From: Methanothermobacter thermautotrophicus
GTDB lineage: Archaea; Methanobacteriota; Methanobacteria; Methanobacteriales; Methanothermobacteraceae
Direction: 5' to 3'
Length of the DNA: 64,000 nt
Assembly (NCBI RefSeq): GCF_014889545.1
Contig: NZ_QKOF01000003.1
Coordinates: 1 to 64,000, forward strand
Positions 1 through 8,216 of the stretch are shown piece by piece; within the stretch, counting starts at the first letter, position 1; the number at the start of each line of letters is the position of its first letter. Made by a program: the position numbers and the translations under genes. The notes under the pieces were generated by a model. It ran no database searches. It had not been told where the DNA came from and saw only the letters and a list, made by a program, of their open reading frames with translations.

Positions 1-313
1 AGAGGCAGGGGACCCCAGGAAGGGACTTAACAGGCCTCAAATTCGCAAAAAGGTCCAGCTCACGCCTTAAAGTTATTATGGCGCTCTTCTGTCCTGGTAC
101 AGTTGTCACAGCACCGAATAGGGTTGCATCAGCCTTCCTTACGAGCTTCAGGGTTTCCTCTGGGAGCGTGTCACCGCAGCGCCTGAAGCACTCATTACCG
201 GCCTCTGCATGTGTGAATTCAAATTCCATGTCAAGGGCGTCAAGGATGTGGAGGGCTGCCTCCATTACCTCCACGCCGATCCCATCACCTGGTATAACCG
301 TTATCCTGTACAT
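1..313 (-). CDS. Isocitrate/isopropylmalate dehydrogenase family (AksF/LeuB-like), 5' part only
   Basis: The reading frame starts at the ATG complementary to 311-313 and runs off the left edge, so only about 104 N-terminal residues are seen. It begins MYRITVIPGDGIG, the nucleotide-binding start of the beta-decarboxylating dehydrogenase family. It continues with a LFGAVTT-type strand and the Arg-rich substrate segment (TLRRELDLFANLRP), as in isopropylmalate, isocitrate and homoisocitrate dehydrogenases. In methanogens one family member (AksF) makes 2-oxosuberate for coenzyme B, and another (LeuB) makes leucine. The fragment looks closest to AksF, but the deciding region lies outside the window. 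It is divergent from the TPR gene to its right. Confidence 0.85.
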   Translation of the reverse strand, partial: MYRITVIPGDGIGVEVMEAALHILDALDMEFEFTHAEAGNECFRRCGDTLPEETLKLVRKADATLFGAVTTVPGQKSAIITLRRELDLFANLRPVKSLPGVPCL

Positions 314-397
314 GTAAACGCCTCTTAAATTGGTCTCCTGAATGATGTTTATGAGATAATATTTTAAGGATCTGATGATAGAAATAGTTTAGAGTTT

Positions 398-408
398 GGG
401 GGGGGGGG
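398..408. repeat. Run of eleven G residues upstream of the TPR gene
   Basis: Positions 398-408 are eleven consecutive G. The run lies between an AT-rich stretch that could hold a promoter (about 350-366) and the likely start codon at 461. It is outside every coding frame I accept. Such tracts are prone to slippage. Confidence 0.9.
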
Positions 409-460
409 TTTTTGATGTGGTTCTGTTGTGATGATGGAAATAGGCTGGAGGCCGGGATTT

Positions 461-1351
461 ATGCTGCTTCATCTTAACCTTCTCAGTATCTTTGATTCCC
501 TGAGGAATGATCAGAGCGCCCTCAGGCACTACAAGAAGAAACTCCATGAATACCAGGAGCACGAGGCAGAGGTCCTCATAGATATCGGTGTCATCTACCT
601 TGACCGTGGAGAAATTGAAAGGGCTGTTAAGAACTTTGAGGAGGCCCTTGAGACCTACAGGAAACTTAAATTCCCTGAGGGAGTTGCCTATACCTCAGAA
701 CTTTTAGGTGATTCCTTAATGGCTCTGAGGGAATTTGATAATGCAATGGAACACTATTCAGAGGCCCTCTCCATATACTCTGACCTGAACCCACCCCTTG
801 CAGAGGAACTCAGGGAGAAGATCTATGAGGCTGGTAAGATAAGGGAGACGCTTGTTCCTCAGGACCCCCCTGAACCGGAATCAGTTGAGGAAACATCAGA
901 GAACCATGGACTGGACTCAGAGACTCTAGCGCTCTTCAGGTTTTCAGACAGATTACTGGAGTTCATTGAAGGCTTTGAAGATTATGCAGTCTGCTGGGAG
1001 AATCGTGACATTGAAGCCCTGGAGGAAAGCCTTAAATCAGCGACTGTTATACGTGACAGGCCCACGGAGGGCCTCATTAACCTCCTCATCGGAAGGTATC
1101 ATCTGGAGGAGGGTGAGATCTACGATGCACTAAAGTTCATTAAGAGAGCCACAAGGATCTTCAGGGACGCCGGGGACTCCAGGGGTGCTGCAGTGGCCCT
1201 GGTGATGATGGGGGTTATCCTGTTCATCATGGATGAGCGGGAAAACCTTTACACTGTATTCAAGGAGGCCCTTGAGATATTCAGGGCCCTTGAAATGGGG
1301 GAAGCTGAATCGGTGACCATGAAGATAATAAACACCCTCAGCAGGATGTAA
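461..1351 (+). CDS. Tetratricopeptide-repeat protein
   Basis: A cytoplasmic, charged, all-helical protein of 296 residues with several TPR units. Clear ones are at residues 30-100, with the A-helix/B-helix pattern (GVIYLDRGEIERAVKNFEEAL) and an immediately following unit (GDSLMALREFDNAMEHYSEAL). A second group lies in the last 110 residues, after an acidic linker near residues 130-155. TPRs bind proteins, so a scaffold or regulatory role is likely, but no partner is evident. I chose ATG 461 because GGAGG at 447-451 is spaced correctly. The frame stays open upstream to a GTG at 428 and ATGs at 431 and 434, which lack such a site. No catalytic domain is visible. Confidence 0.85.
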   Translation: MLLHLNLLSIFDSLRNDQSALRHYKKKLHEYQEHEAEVLIDIGVIYLDRGEIERAVKNFEEALETYRKLKFPEGVAYTSELLGDSLMALREFDNAMEHYSEALSIYSDLNPPLAEELREKIYEAGKIRETLVPQDPPEPESVEETSENHGLDSETLALFRFSDRLLEFIEGFEDYAVCWENRDIEALEESLKSATVIRDRPTEGLINLLIGRYHLEEGEIYDALKFIKRATRIFRDAGDSRGAAVALVMMGVILFIMDERENLYTVFKEALEIFRALEMGEAESVTMKIINTLSRM

Positions 1352-1491
1352 TTCTGAGCGTCTCCTGAGCGTTTCTTTATATTCAGTGGTTTTTTCCCTG
1401 TTAAAGTGCTATGCAATATCCTTGGCGTTATGTCCTCAGATCCGCGATAACCATATCTACCTTTCTGAACATAATATATAGAGGTGATATT

Positions 1492-2049
1492 ATGCAGAGA
1501 AGAGAAAACATTGAGAGGCTCATTGAGCAGTTAAGGGAAGGCGATGAACTTATGAGGGTTCAGATCGTTGAGCTTCTATCTGAGATGGGGGAAGCCGCTG
1601 TTGAACAGCTCATTGAGGCCCTTGATGACAGTGACAAGTCTGTTAGGAGGGGTGCTGCAGCGGCCCTGGGTAACATTGGAGACCCCAGAGCAGTCAAACC
1701 CCTCATAAGGGCAATGGCCGATGAGAACAAGTGGGTCAGGAGGGATGTTTCAACCGCCCTATCAAAGATGGGCGAGGAGGCCTTTGAGCCCCTCCTTGAG
1801 AGTCTCTCAAATGATGACTGGAGGATAAGGGGCGCCGCCGCATGGATCATAGGGAACTTCCAGGATGAAAGGGCGGTTGAACCCCTAATAAAGCTCCTCG
1901 AGGATGACAGTGGATTTGTACGTAGTGGAGCTGCCCGTTCACTGGAGCAGATCGGCGGTGAAAGGGTCAGGGCTGCAATGGAGAAACTTGCAGAGACAGG
2001 GACAGGGTTTGCAAGGAAGGTGGCCATTAACTACCTTGAAACCCACTAG
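1492..2049 (+). CDS. HEAT-repeat (PBS lyase-type) protein
   Basis: 185 residues made almost entirely of short HEAT-like repeats of about 31 residues. Each has the pattern '[25 protein letters not shown]', with four to five copies between residues 20 and 170. This is the bi-helical repeat of phycocyanobilin lyase/EpsG-like proteins, a protein-binding scaffold in organisms without phycobilins. ATG 1492 has GAGGTGAT just upstream (1481). The frame extends further left to an ATG at 1411, but that codon has no ribosome site. The stop overlaps the ribosome binding site of malate dehydrogenase, so the two genes are probably co-transcribed. Specific function unknown. Confidence 0.9.
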   Translation: MQRRENIERLIEQLREGDELMRVQIVELLSEMGEAAVEQLIEALDDSDKSVRRGAAAALGNIGDPRAVKPLIRAMADENKWVRRDVSTALSKMGEEAFEPLLESLSNDDWRIRGAAAWIIGNFQDERAVEPLIKLLEDDSGFVRSGAARSLEQIGGERVRAAMEKLAETGTGFARKVAINYLETH

Positions 2050-2060
2050 GAGGAACCCCC

Positions 2061-3038
2061 TTGAAGGTAAGTATAATTGGGTCAACGGGACGTGTTGGAA
2101 GGGCAACAGCCCTCTGTCTTGCAGAGGAGGAGGCTGTGAAGACCCTGCACCTCATATCAAGGAAGGAGAGTGTTGAACAGAACGTCGGTGAGGTCCTTGA
2201 TATGAGTGATGCCCTGGCAGCCAAGGGCGTTTCAGTCAGGCTGGAGAACTCAGCAGATATTGAAAACGTCCACGGGTCAAAGATAGTCGTGATCACTGCG
2301 GGTGTTCCCAGGACAGCGGATATGGACAGGGACGACCTTGCCTTTGAGAACGGTAGGATAGTTGCAGAGTATGCAAGGCAGATCGCAAGATTCGCCCCGG
2401 ATTCAATTATACTTGTTGTAACAAACCCTGTGGATGTGATGACATATGTTGCCCTCAGGTATTCAGGGTTTCACCCAAGCAGGGTCTTCGGCCTCGGAAA
2501 CCATCTTGACTCCCTGAGGCTGAAGAACTACATGGCAAGGCATTTCAATGTCCACGTGAGTGAGGTCCACACAAGGGTTATAGGTCAGCACGGTCCCTAC
2601 ATGGTCCCACTCATAAGTTCAACCTCCATAGGGGGCATACCCATAGAGCACTATGCCCGTAGGGACTACTTCTCAGGTTACAAGAAGTTTGACCTCAAGA
2701 AGACCATAGACAAGGTCATCAATGCAGGGAGCAACATCATAAGCAGGAAGGGGGCCACCGAGTATGGACCTGCCTTTGCAATATCCAATATAGTCACCAC
2801 AATCCTGAATGATGAACGCAGAATACTAACGGTTTCAACCCTTATGGAGGGCGAAATCGATGGTATAAGGGATGTTTGCCTCGGCGTGCCTGTTAAACTG
2901 GGTAAAAACGGTATTGAGGGTGTTGTACCTGTCCTTATGGATCGTGATGAGCGGGAGGCCTTCAGGGAAGCTGCTAACCATGTTAGAAACTCCACCAGGA
3001 GGGTTATGGAGTTCCTTGAAGGGGAACTTCCACTATAG
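2061..3038 (+). CDS. mdh: Malate dehydrogenase (LDH/MDH family)
   Basis: 325 residues, the usual length of archaeal LDH-like malate dehydrogenases. The N-terminus is a dinucleotide-binding Rossmann fold (GSTGRVGRA near residue 8). The NPVD motif is at about residue 120, and the catalytic His lies in GQHGPYMVP at about residue 177. It interconverts oxaloacetate and malate with NAD(P)H, feeding the incomplete reductive TCA branch methanogens use for biosynthesis. The start is a TTG at 2061 preceded by AGGAGGA, which overlaps the stop of the HEAT-repeat gene 11 bases upstream. Confidence 0.95.
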   Translation: MKVSIIGSTGRVGRATALCLAEEEAVKTLHLISRKESVEQNVGEVLDMSDALAAKGVSVRLENSADIENVHGSKIVVITAGVPRTADMDRDDLAFENGRIVAEYARQIARFAPDSIILVVTNPVDVMTYVALRYSGFHPSRVFGLGNHLDSLRLKNYMARHFNVHVSEVHTRVIGQHGPYMVPLISSTSIGGIPIEHYARRDYFSGYKKFDLKKTIDKVINAGSNIISRKGATEYGPAFAISNIVTTILNDERRILTVSTLMEGEIDGIRDVCLGVPVKLGKNGIEGVVPVLMDRDEREAFREAANHVRNSTRRVMEFLEGELPL

Positions 3039-3230
3039 CTCACCAGTGCTTATGGGGGCATGGCTATCAGGGCCGGGGATTTCATGCGCCTCCAGTTCAT
3101 CATGTACTTCCTTCATCTTTCAGCACCCTCATGGAAACCTTTATATACTTGTTCAATTAGAAGTTAATTCAAGACATTATTTCTGAACATTGTACACCTG
3201 ATTTTCTGCAGGGTTCAGGGTTCAGAAGCA

Positions 3231-3250
3231 ACCGGCAGACATCTTCCGGT
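3231..3250. promoter_or_regulatory. Candidate operator (imperfect palindrome) of the pdxT-glutamate synthase operon
   Basis: ACCGGCAGACATCTTCCGGT is a 20-bp dyad whose half sites match at 8 of 10 positions. It ends four bases before a TATA-like element (TTTATAT, 3254-3260). The core GGCA-N6-TTCC is one base from the GGAA-N6-TTCC operator known for the methanogen nitrogen repressor NrpR. That it acts as such is inference. Confidence 0.45.
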
Positions 3251-3253
3251 ATG

Positions 3254-3260
3254 TTTATAT
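3254..3260 (+). promoter_or_regulatory. TATA box of the pdxT-glutamate synthase operon
   Basis: TTTATAT lies 48 bases before the pdxT start codon. A transcript starting about 25 bases downstream would have a short leader that just includes the ribosome binding site AAGGAGA. A second TATA-like element (TTATATACTT, 3141-3150) lies farther upstream and could be an alternative. Confidence 0.5.
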
Positions 3261-3307
3261 GGTTCCAGCATGAAAAAGTTAACCGAAAAATTCTCAAAGG
3301 AGACAGC

Positions 3308-3886
3308 ATGATAAGGATAGGTATTCTTGATCTTCAGGGAGATGTATCTGAACACCTCGACATGACCAGAAGGACAGTTGAAAAGATGGGCATAGATGCA
3401 GAGGTTGTGAGGGTCAGGACAGCAGATGAAGCCTCCTCAGTGGATGCAATAATAATATCCGGCGGTGAGAGCACGGTAATCGGCAGACTGATGGAGGAGA
3501 CAGGGATAAAGGACGTCATAGTCCAAGAAAGGAAACCCGTGATGGGTACATGTGCCGGAATGGTGCTCCTTGCAGATGAAACAGATTACCAACAGCCCCT
3601 TCTGGGACTCATTGACATGAAGGTTAAGAGAAACGCCTTTGGAAGACAGAGAGACTCCTTTGAAGATGAAATCGATATACTTGGAAGGAAATTTCATGGA
3701 ATATTCATAAGGGCGCCAGCCGTCCTTGAAGTGGGAGAGGGAGTTGAGGTTCTCTCAGAGCTTGATGACATGATAATCGCAGTAAAGGACGGCTGCAACC
3801 TCGCACTGGCCTTCCACCCTGAACTCGGAGAGGACACATGGCTCCATGAATACTTTATAAAGGAGGTATTGAATTGTGTGGAATAG
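3308..3886 (+). CDS. pdxT: Pyridoxal 5'-phosphate synthase glutaminase subunit PdxT
   Basis: 192 residues, class I (triad) glutamine amidotransferase of the PdxT/SNO family. It has the opening IGILDLQGDVSEH, the GGEST loop near residue 47, the nucleophile Cys in GTCAGM near residue 80, and the His/Glu pair in AFHPEL near the C-terminus. It hydrolyses glutamine and passes ammonia to PdxS for PLP synthesis; pdxS is not in this window. ATG 3308 has AAGGAGA seven bases upstream. The 3' end overlaps the next gene (glutamate synthase glutaminase domain) by 13 bases, so the two are translationally coupled. Confidence 0.95.
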   Translation: MIRIGILDLQGDVSEHLDMTRRTVEKMGIDAEVVRVRTADEASSVDAIIISGGESTVIGRLMEETGIKDVIVQERKPVMGTCAGMVLLADETDYQQPLLGLIDMKVKRNAFGRQRDSFEDEIDILGRKFHGIFIRAPAVLEVGEGVEVLSELDDMIIAVKDGCNLALAFHPELGEDTWLHEYFIKEVLNCVE

Positions 3887-4791
3887 CGGGAGTGGTCTAC
3901 AAGGATGGTAAACTGCACTCAGCAGGGGCAGACATGACAAGGATGCTCCATGCACTGCAGCACAGGGGACCCGACTCAGCGGGATTCGCCATATATGGAG
4001 GTCTTGGTCTTGATGAAAACGAGTACCTCCTTAACATAGAGGTTAAGGATAAACCAGGACTTCTTGACATGGTTAAGGAAAAAGTTGAACTGGTAAGCCC
4101 CATAGGGTCAGATGAGGTCATACCCTCAGTTGAGAACCACATAATCTACCGGTGCAGGATAACCCTGGAATCATTCTCACAGCTCAAACCACTCATAATG
4201 GATATAGACAGCCTGGAGGACGTTATAGTACTGAACGGTAGTCACTCATTTGAGATGATAAAGGATGTGGGTTCGGTTCTTGAGATAGCGGACCGCTACG
4301 ACACCTGGTCAAAGAAGGGCACCCACGCCATAGGCCACACAAGGTTCTCAACAGAGAGCATAGTGGACAGGTACCATGCCCACCCCTTCCAGAGCTACAT
4401 CATCCCTGACATAACAGTCGTACACAACGGCCAGATAACAAACTACTGGAAGATAAGGGATCCACTGGAGCGCAAGGGCCACATATTCGAGACAAACAAC
4501 GACACAGAGTGCATAGTCCACTACGTCGCAGATAAACTGGCCTCAGGATACAGCCTCGAGGAGGCCCTCGAGCAGTCTGTAAGGGACATGGACGGTCCCT
4601 TCTCATACATAGTGGGAACACCCCAGGGTGTGGGGATAGCCAAGGATCAGCTCGGACTGAGGCCCGGGGTGATGGCAGAAAACGATGAGGTCTTCGCAGT
4701 CGCATCAGAGGAGGTCTCCCTCAGGGAGGTCATGGACACAAGCGAGGTTGAACAGATATCCCCCGGAGAGGTAAGGGTCTACGAGATATGA
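3874..4791 (+). CDS. Glutamate synthase, glutaminase (domain 1) subunit
   Basis: 305 residues, class II (Ntn) glutamine amidotransferase. The sequence starts MCGIAGVVY, so Cys2 becomes the N-terminal nucleophile after Met removal. HTRFST, NGQI and the FETNNDTE motif (roughly residues 150-215) complete the active site. In archaea the large glutamate synthase subunit is split into separate domain genes, and this one supplies ammonia from glutamine. The start is a TTG at 3874 behind AGGAGGT (3861), inside the end of pdxT. The GXGXG-domain gene follows 10 bases later. Confidence 0.92.
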   Translation: MCGIAGVVYKDGKLHSAGADMTRMLHALQHRGPDSAGFAIYGGLGLDENEYLLNIEVKDKPGLLDMVKEKVELVSPIGSDEVIPSVENHIIYRCRITLESFSQLKPLIMDIDSLEDVIVLNGSHSFEMIKDVGSVLEIADRYDTWSKKGTHAIGHTRFSTESIVDRYHAHPFQSYIIPDITVVHNGQITNYWKIRDPLERKGHIFETNNDTECIVHYVADKLASGYSLEEALEQSVRDMDGPFSYIVGTPQGVGIAKDQLGLRPGVMAENDEVFAVASEEVSLREVMDTSEVEQISPGEVRVYEI

Positions 4792-4801
4792 GGGTGATAC
4801 C

Positions 4802-5491
4802 ATGAGGGAAGCAATAATTGATGCAGGATCAAAAACCCCGAGGGAGGTTAACAGGGCAATAAAATCCCTCGCAGCCGACAACGACAGGATAATCGTTAAA
4901 AACCCCAACGCAATGCACTACATAGGCGCAGGCCTTACCGGGGACGTTGAACTCATAATCGACGGGTCAGCAGGATACTTCGCAGCCACCATGATCCACG
5001 GCCCCAGGGTAAGGATAAATGGTAACACAGGCTGGTTCCCTGCAGACAACATGACAGAGGGCGAAGTGGTAGTGGAGGGCTCAGCAGGTGACGGTGTGGG
5101 CCAGGGAATCTACGGGGGAACCGTTGTTGTTAAAAAAAGCGCCGGTTCAAGGACAGGCGAGATAATGAAAAATGGGACCATAATCATAGGTGGAAATTCA
5201 GGTTTCATGACAGGCCTCTTCATGATGGGTGGCCGCATAATAGTACTCGGAGACCTTGCAGAGGATGCAGGTGAGTCCATCATAAGGGGAACCATCTATG
5301 TAAGGGGCGAAATAAAGAGCCTCGGAAAGAACGCCAAGGTTGAGGATATAAACCCGGAGGATGAGGAGGAACTGAGGGAAACACTCACCAGTTACGGATT
5401 TAACCTTGAGGATGAAGACTACAAGGCCTTCAGGAAGATCGTCCCAAGGAGTAAAAGACCATTTTATGGTGAAGAATCGGAGGAAGGATAA
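4802..5491 (+). CDS. Glutamate synthase, GXGXG (domain 3) subunit
   Basis: 229 residues forming the right-handed beta-helix of the glutamate synthase C-terminal domain. It has repeated G-x-x-G-x-G turns (for example GSAGDGVGQGIYGGTVVV and GNSGFMTGLFMMGG, residues 75-165), each coil about 19 residues. The domain is structural, holding the glutaminase and FMN domains together. The gene sits between the glutaminase subunit and the FrhB-like protein. Its TAA shares one base with the ATG of the next gene, which indicates coupled translation. Confidence 0.92.
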   Translation: MREAIIDAGSKTPREVNRAIKSLAADNDRIIVKNPNAMHYIGAGLTGDVELIIDGSAGYFAATMIHGPRVRINGNTGWFPADNMTEGEVVVEGSAGDGVGQGIYGGTVVVKKSAGSRTGEIMKNGTIIIGGNSGFMTGLFMMGGRIIVLGDLAEDAGESIIRGTIYVRGEIKSLGKNAKVEDINPEDEEELRETLTSYGFNLEDEDYKAFRKIVPRSKRPFYGEESEEG

Positions 5492-6549
5492 TGACCAGAA
5501 CCTACGCAATGGTTGGAACACCCTGCCAGATAACAGCAGCCACACTCATGGACAGATACACAGGGGACTTTCCGGTTGAACTCAAACTCGGACTCTTCTG
5601 CATGGAAAACTTCTCCTACACATACCTCAAAAAACTCGCCGAGGAGGAGGGTATTGACCTTGCAGATGTATCAGAGTTCAGGATAGAAAAGGGCCGGCTC
5701 TGGTTCCACCTTAACGATGGAAGCAAAATTTCAGTCCCCCTTGAAAGGGCGAGATCCGCCATGAGGAAGAACTGCACAGTGTGCATGGACTTCACATCAG
5801 AACAGTCCGACATATCCATAGGGTCAGTGGGATCACCTGAGGGATGGTCAACCATAATAATAAGGACAGAGAAGGGACATGAACTCATTGAAAAGGCCAG
5901 AAAGGCAGGATACATTGAAACAAAACCCTTAACAGAACGGGGAATCAGGATACTTGAGAAACTTGCATCAGGTAAGAAGGAAGAGAACCTCCAGGAGATA
6001 AAAAGAAGGGAATCCGTTGCAAGGCCGGTCCTCTACTGGAGGGTGATGCCGGATGAGGAATACCTGGAGGAGGTAACTGACTACCAGTTCGATGATCTGA
6101 GATCTGATGTTATAGATGTCGGTGCCTGCGTCCTCTGCGGTGCCTGCGTGGCCTCATGCCCGGAGAACATAGTCAGTATAAAGGACAGAAAACCAGAGGT
6201 TCATGGTGAGTGCCCGGAGGGCTGCAATGCCTGCTATGTGGCATGCCCCAGAACCTACGTACCCGACAGCATAATAGGCCATGACTCAGCATCCACACCC
6301 CTTGGTGAATACATTGAGTTCCTCTCTGCGAGGGCCCCAATGTTCAGGGGCCAGGATGGGGGTGTTGTAACAGCCCTCCTCACCTACGCCCTCAGGGAGG
6401 GAATCATTGAAGGGGCCCTGGTTGTTGACAGGGACCACGAAAAGCCATGGAAACCTTTACCTGTACTGGCAGAGGAGCCCCAGGACATTGTGAAGGCCGC
6501 GGGAACCAAATACTCAGCATGTCCATTACTGAAAATTTTAAAGGAATAA
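5491..6549 (+). CDS. F420-dehydrogenase (FrhB/FdhB)-family Fe-S protein with circularly permuted domain order
   Basis: 352 residues. Residues 6-150 match the C-terminal half of the FrhB/FdhB family (VGTPCQI, LGLFCMENF, CTVCMDF, DISIGSVGSPEGWSTI). Residues 208-255 hold a ferredoxin-like module with CVLCGACVASCP plus a second Cys cluster (C241, C245, C248, C252). Residues 273-352 match the family's N-terminal half (GQDGGVVTALLTYALREGIIEGALVV ending in GTKYSACPLLKILKE). The usual order is ferredoxin, N half, C half; here it is C half, ferredoxin, N half. Both ends are firm: the start overlaps the upstream stop behind GGAGGA, and the stop is followed closely by the next gene. By family it would bind FAD and exchange electrons with F420. 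Its place in the operon suggests it feeds glutamate synthase. Confidence 0.85.
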   Translation: MTRTYAMVGTPCQITAATLMDRYTGDFPVELKLGLFCMENFSYTYLKKLAEEEGIDLADVSEFRIEKGRLWFHLNDGSKISVPLERARSAMRKNCTVCMDFTSEQSDISIGSVGSPEGWSTIIIRTEKGHELIEKARKAGYIETKPLTERGIRILEKLASGKKEENLQEIKRRESVARPVLYWRVMPDEEYLEEVTDYQFDDLRSDVIDVGACVLCGACVASCPENIVSIKDRKPEVHGECPEGCNACYVACPRTYVPDSIIGHDSASTPLGEYIEFLSARAPMFRGQDGGVVTALLTYALREGIIEGALVVDRDHEKPWKPLPVLAEEPQDIVKAAGTKYSACPLLKILKE

Positions 6550-6561
6550 GAGGGGTTAAAA

Positions 6562-8061
6562 ATGCCTTTTAAGGTCGAAAGAAAGGAAGAGGTATGTAAG
6601 AGGAACTTTGATCGTCCCGGCTGCTGCTGGTACATGTGCGATAACAGGGACGAGTCACTCTGCGCAAACTGCTACTCATGCTACAACAACTGTCCGCATG
6701 ACGTATACGAGATAATAAACGGGGAACCCGTACCAATAAGGCATGAAAACTGCGTCGGGTGCCGCATATGTGAGGAGATGTGCCCCAACAATGCAATAGA
6801 GGTTAACGCTGTTCCAGAAGATCGCAGGAACGTGTGGTCATTTGCTGATCTGCTTGAAATAGAGAGAAAATCAAGGGAGGGCAGCTACAAGGTCAGGGGC
6901 TGCGGTGCAGTCAGAAGGATACCCACCTTCGATGACCTTGTCATCATCCCGGCCCAGGTATCCAGGCCACCCATAGACAAGTACAGGGAGCCCTGCAACA
7001 CCAGGGTCGTGATAGGTGACAGGTACGCCGAGAACCCCCTTGAACTTGACACACCCATCATGATAGCCGCCATGTCCTTCGGCGCCCTCAGTAAGGAGGC
7101 CAAGATAGCCCTAGCCATGGGCGCCACCCTCGCAGGAACAGCCACCAACACGGGTGAAGGTGGAATGCTCCCTGAGGAGCGCAGATACGCCTCCAAGCTC
7201 ATCGCACAGTACGCATCAGGCCGCTTCGGCGTATCAGCAGAGTACCTCAACAACTCAGAGGCCATCGAGATAAAGATAGGCCAGGGTGCCAAGTCAGGTA
7301 TGGGTGGACATCTGCTGGCAGAGAAGGTCACAGCAGAGGTCTCAAGGATAAGGATGATACCTGAGGGCACCGATGCACTGAGCCCTGCCAGGCACATGGA
7401 CATAGTGGGTCCCGAGGATCTGAGCATGAAGATATCACAGCTGCGTGAGATAACAGACTGGAAGGTCCCCATAATGGTCAAGTTCACCTCTGGAAGGGTT
7501 GCAGATGATGTGAAGATAGCTGCAAAGGCAGGCGCAGACGCCGTAGTTGTGGATGGTATGCAGGGCGGTACAGGGGCCGGCCCCGATGTTGTAACCGAGC
7601 ACTCAGGTATACCCACAATCGCAGCCATAGTGGAGGCAGATGAGGCACTCAAGGAGGTCAACCTCCGTGATGAGGTGAGCCTCATCGCTGCTGGTGGTAT
7701 AAGGAGCGGGGCCGATGTTGCAAAGGCCATAGCCCTCGGTGCAGATGCAGTGTATATAGGTACAGCAGCCCTTGTGTCAATCGGCTGCCGTGTCTGCCAG
7801 ATGTGCTACACAGGCACCTGCAGGAAGGGCATCGCAACCCAGGACCCACGCCTCAGGAAGCGCCTCGACTATGTGGAGGCAGGTAAGAACGTTGCAAGGT
7901 ACATAGAGGCGATGACAGAGGAGGTCTGCATGCTCACACAGCAGGCAGGTAACACAGATGTGAGCAAACTTGAAAAGGATGACCTCAGGGCCCTTACAGT
8001 TGAAGCATCTGCACTCACAGGGGTTAAACTGGCGGGTATGGAGTCACCAGCCAGGTTCTAA
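6562..8061 (+). CDS. Glutamate synthase, FMN/Fe-S (domain 2) subunit, archaeal type
   Basis: 499 residues. An N-terminal bacterial-type ferredoxin module carries two CxxCxxCxxxC sets (C34-C44 and C64-C74), preceded by extra cysteines at 12, 21, 22 and 26. The rest is the FMN-binding TIM barrel of glutamate synthase. It includes GEGGMLPEER, KPxxGGHL-like SGMGGHLLAEK, the glycine-rich DGMQGGTGAGP, and the 3Fe-4S-type cysteines C409, C412, C415 and C420. It condenses 2-oxoglutarate and ammonia to glutamate by reductive amination. No NADPH-binding beta subunit is encoded nearby, so electrons probably arrive through the adjacent FrhB-like protein and the ferredoxin domains. Confidence 0.93.
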   Translation: MPFKVERKEEVCKRNFDRPGCCWYMCDNRDESLCANCYSCYNNCPHDVYEIINGEPVPIRHENCVGCRICEEMCPNNAIEVNAVPEDRRNVWSFADLLEIERKSREGSYKVRGCGAVRRIPTFDDLVIIPAQVSRPPIDKYREPCNTRVVIGDRYAENPLELDTPIMIAAMSFGALSKEAKIALAMGATLAGTATNTGEGGMLPEERRYASKLIAQYASGRFGVSAEYLNNSEAIEIKIGQGAKSGMGGHLLAEKVTAEVSRIRMIPEGTDALSPARHMDIVGPEDLSMKISQLREITDWKVPIMVKFTSGRVADDVKIAAKAGADAVVVDGMQGGTGAGPDVVTEHSGIPTIAAIVEADEALKEVNLRDEVSLIAAGGIRSGADVAKAIALGADAVYIGTAALVSIGCRVCQMCYTGTCRKGIATQDPRLRKRLDYVEAGKNVARYIEAMTEEVCMLTQQAGNTDVSKLEKDDLRALTVEASALTGVKLAGMESPARF

Positions 8062-8075
8062 TCCCCTAAAACCTT

Positions 8076-8098
8076 TTTTGATTCTTTTATTTCAGGAT
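8076..8098 (+). terminator. Pyrimidine-rich terminator after the glutamate synthase operon
   Basis: CCTTTTTTGATTCTTTTATTTC begins about 15 bases after the stop codon. Archaeal termination commonly uses such T-rich tracts without a hairpin. Confidence 0.5.
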
Positions 8099-8216
8099 AA
8101 AGCAGATTCGGACAATTTTATTTTCTGTTTTTAAATTTTTTCATTTCATTCGCTCTGAAAATTATTTAAATGACCCACCCTATAGTAATAACCAGTTTTT
8201 TCTGGAGGGAAAAAAT

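Noticed and set aside
3039-3230. Possible small RNA or tRNA between mdh and pdxT
   Set aside because: No cloverleaf or conserved tRNA T-loop found; only TATA-like DNA is supported.
6885-7730. Long minus-strand open frame opposite the glutamate synthase domain 2 gene
   Set aside because: It mirrors codon bias of the plus-strand gene, has no family resemblance and no ribosome site; an antisense shadow.
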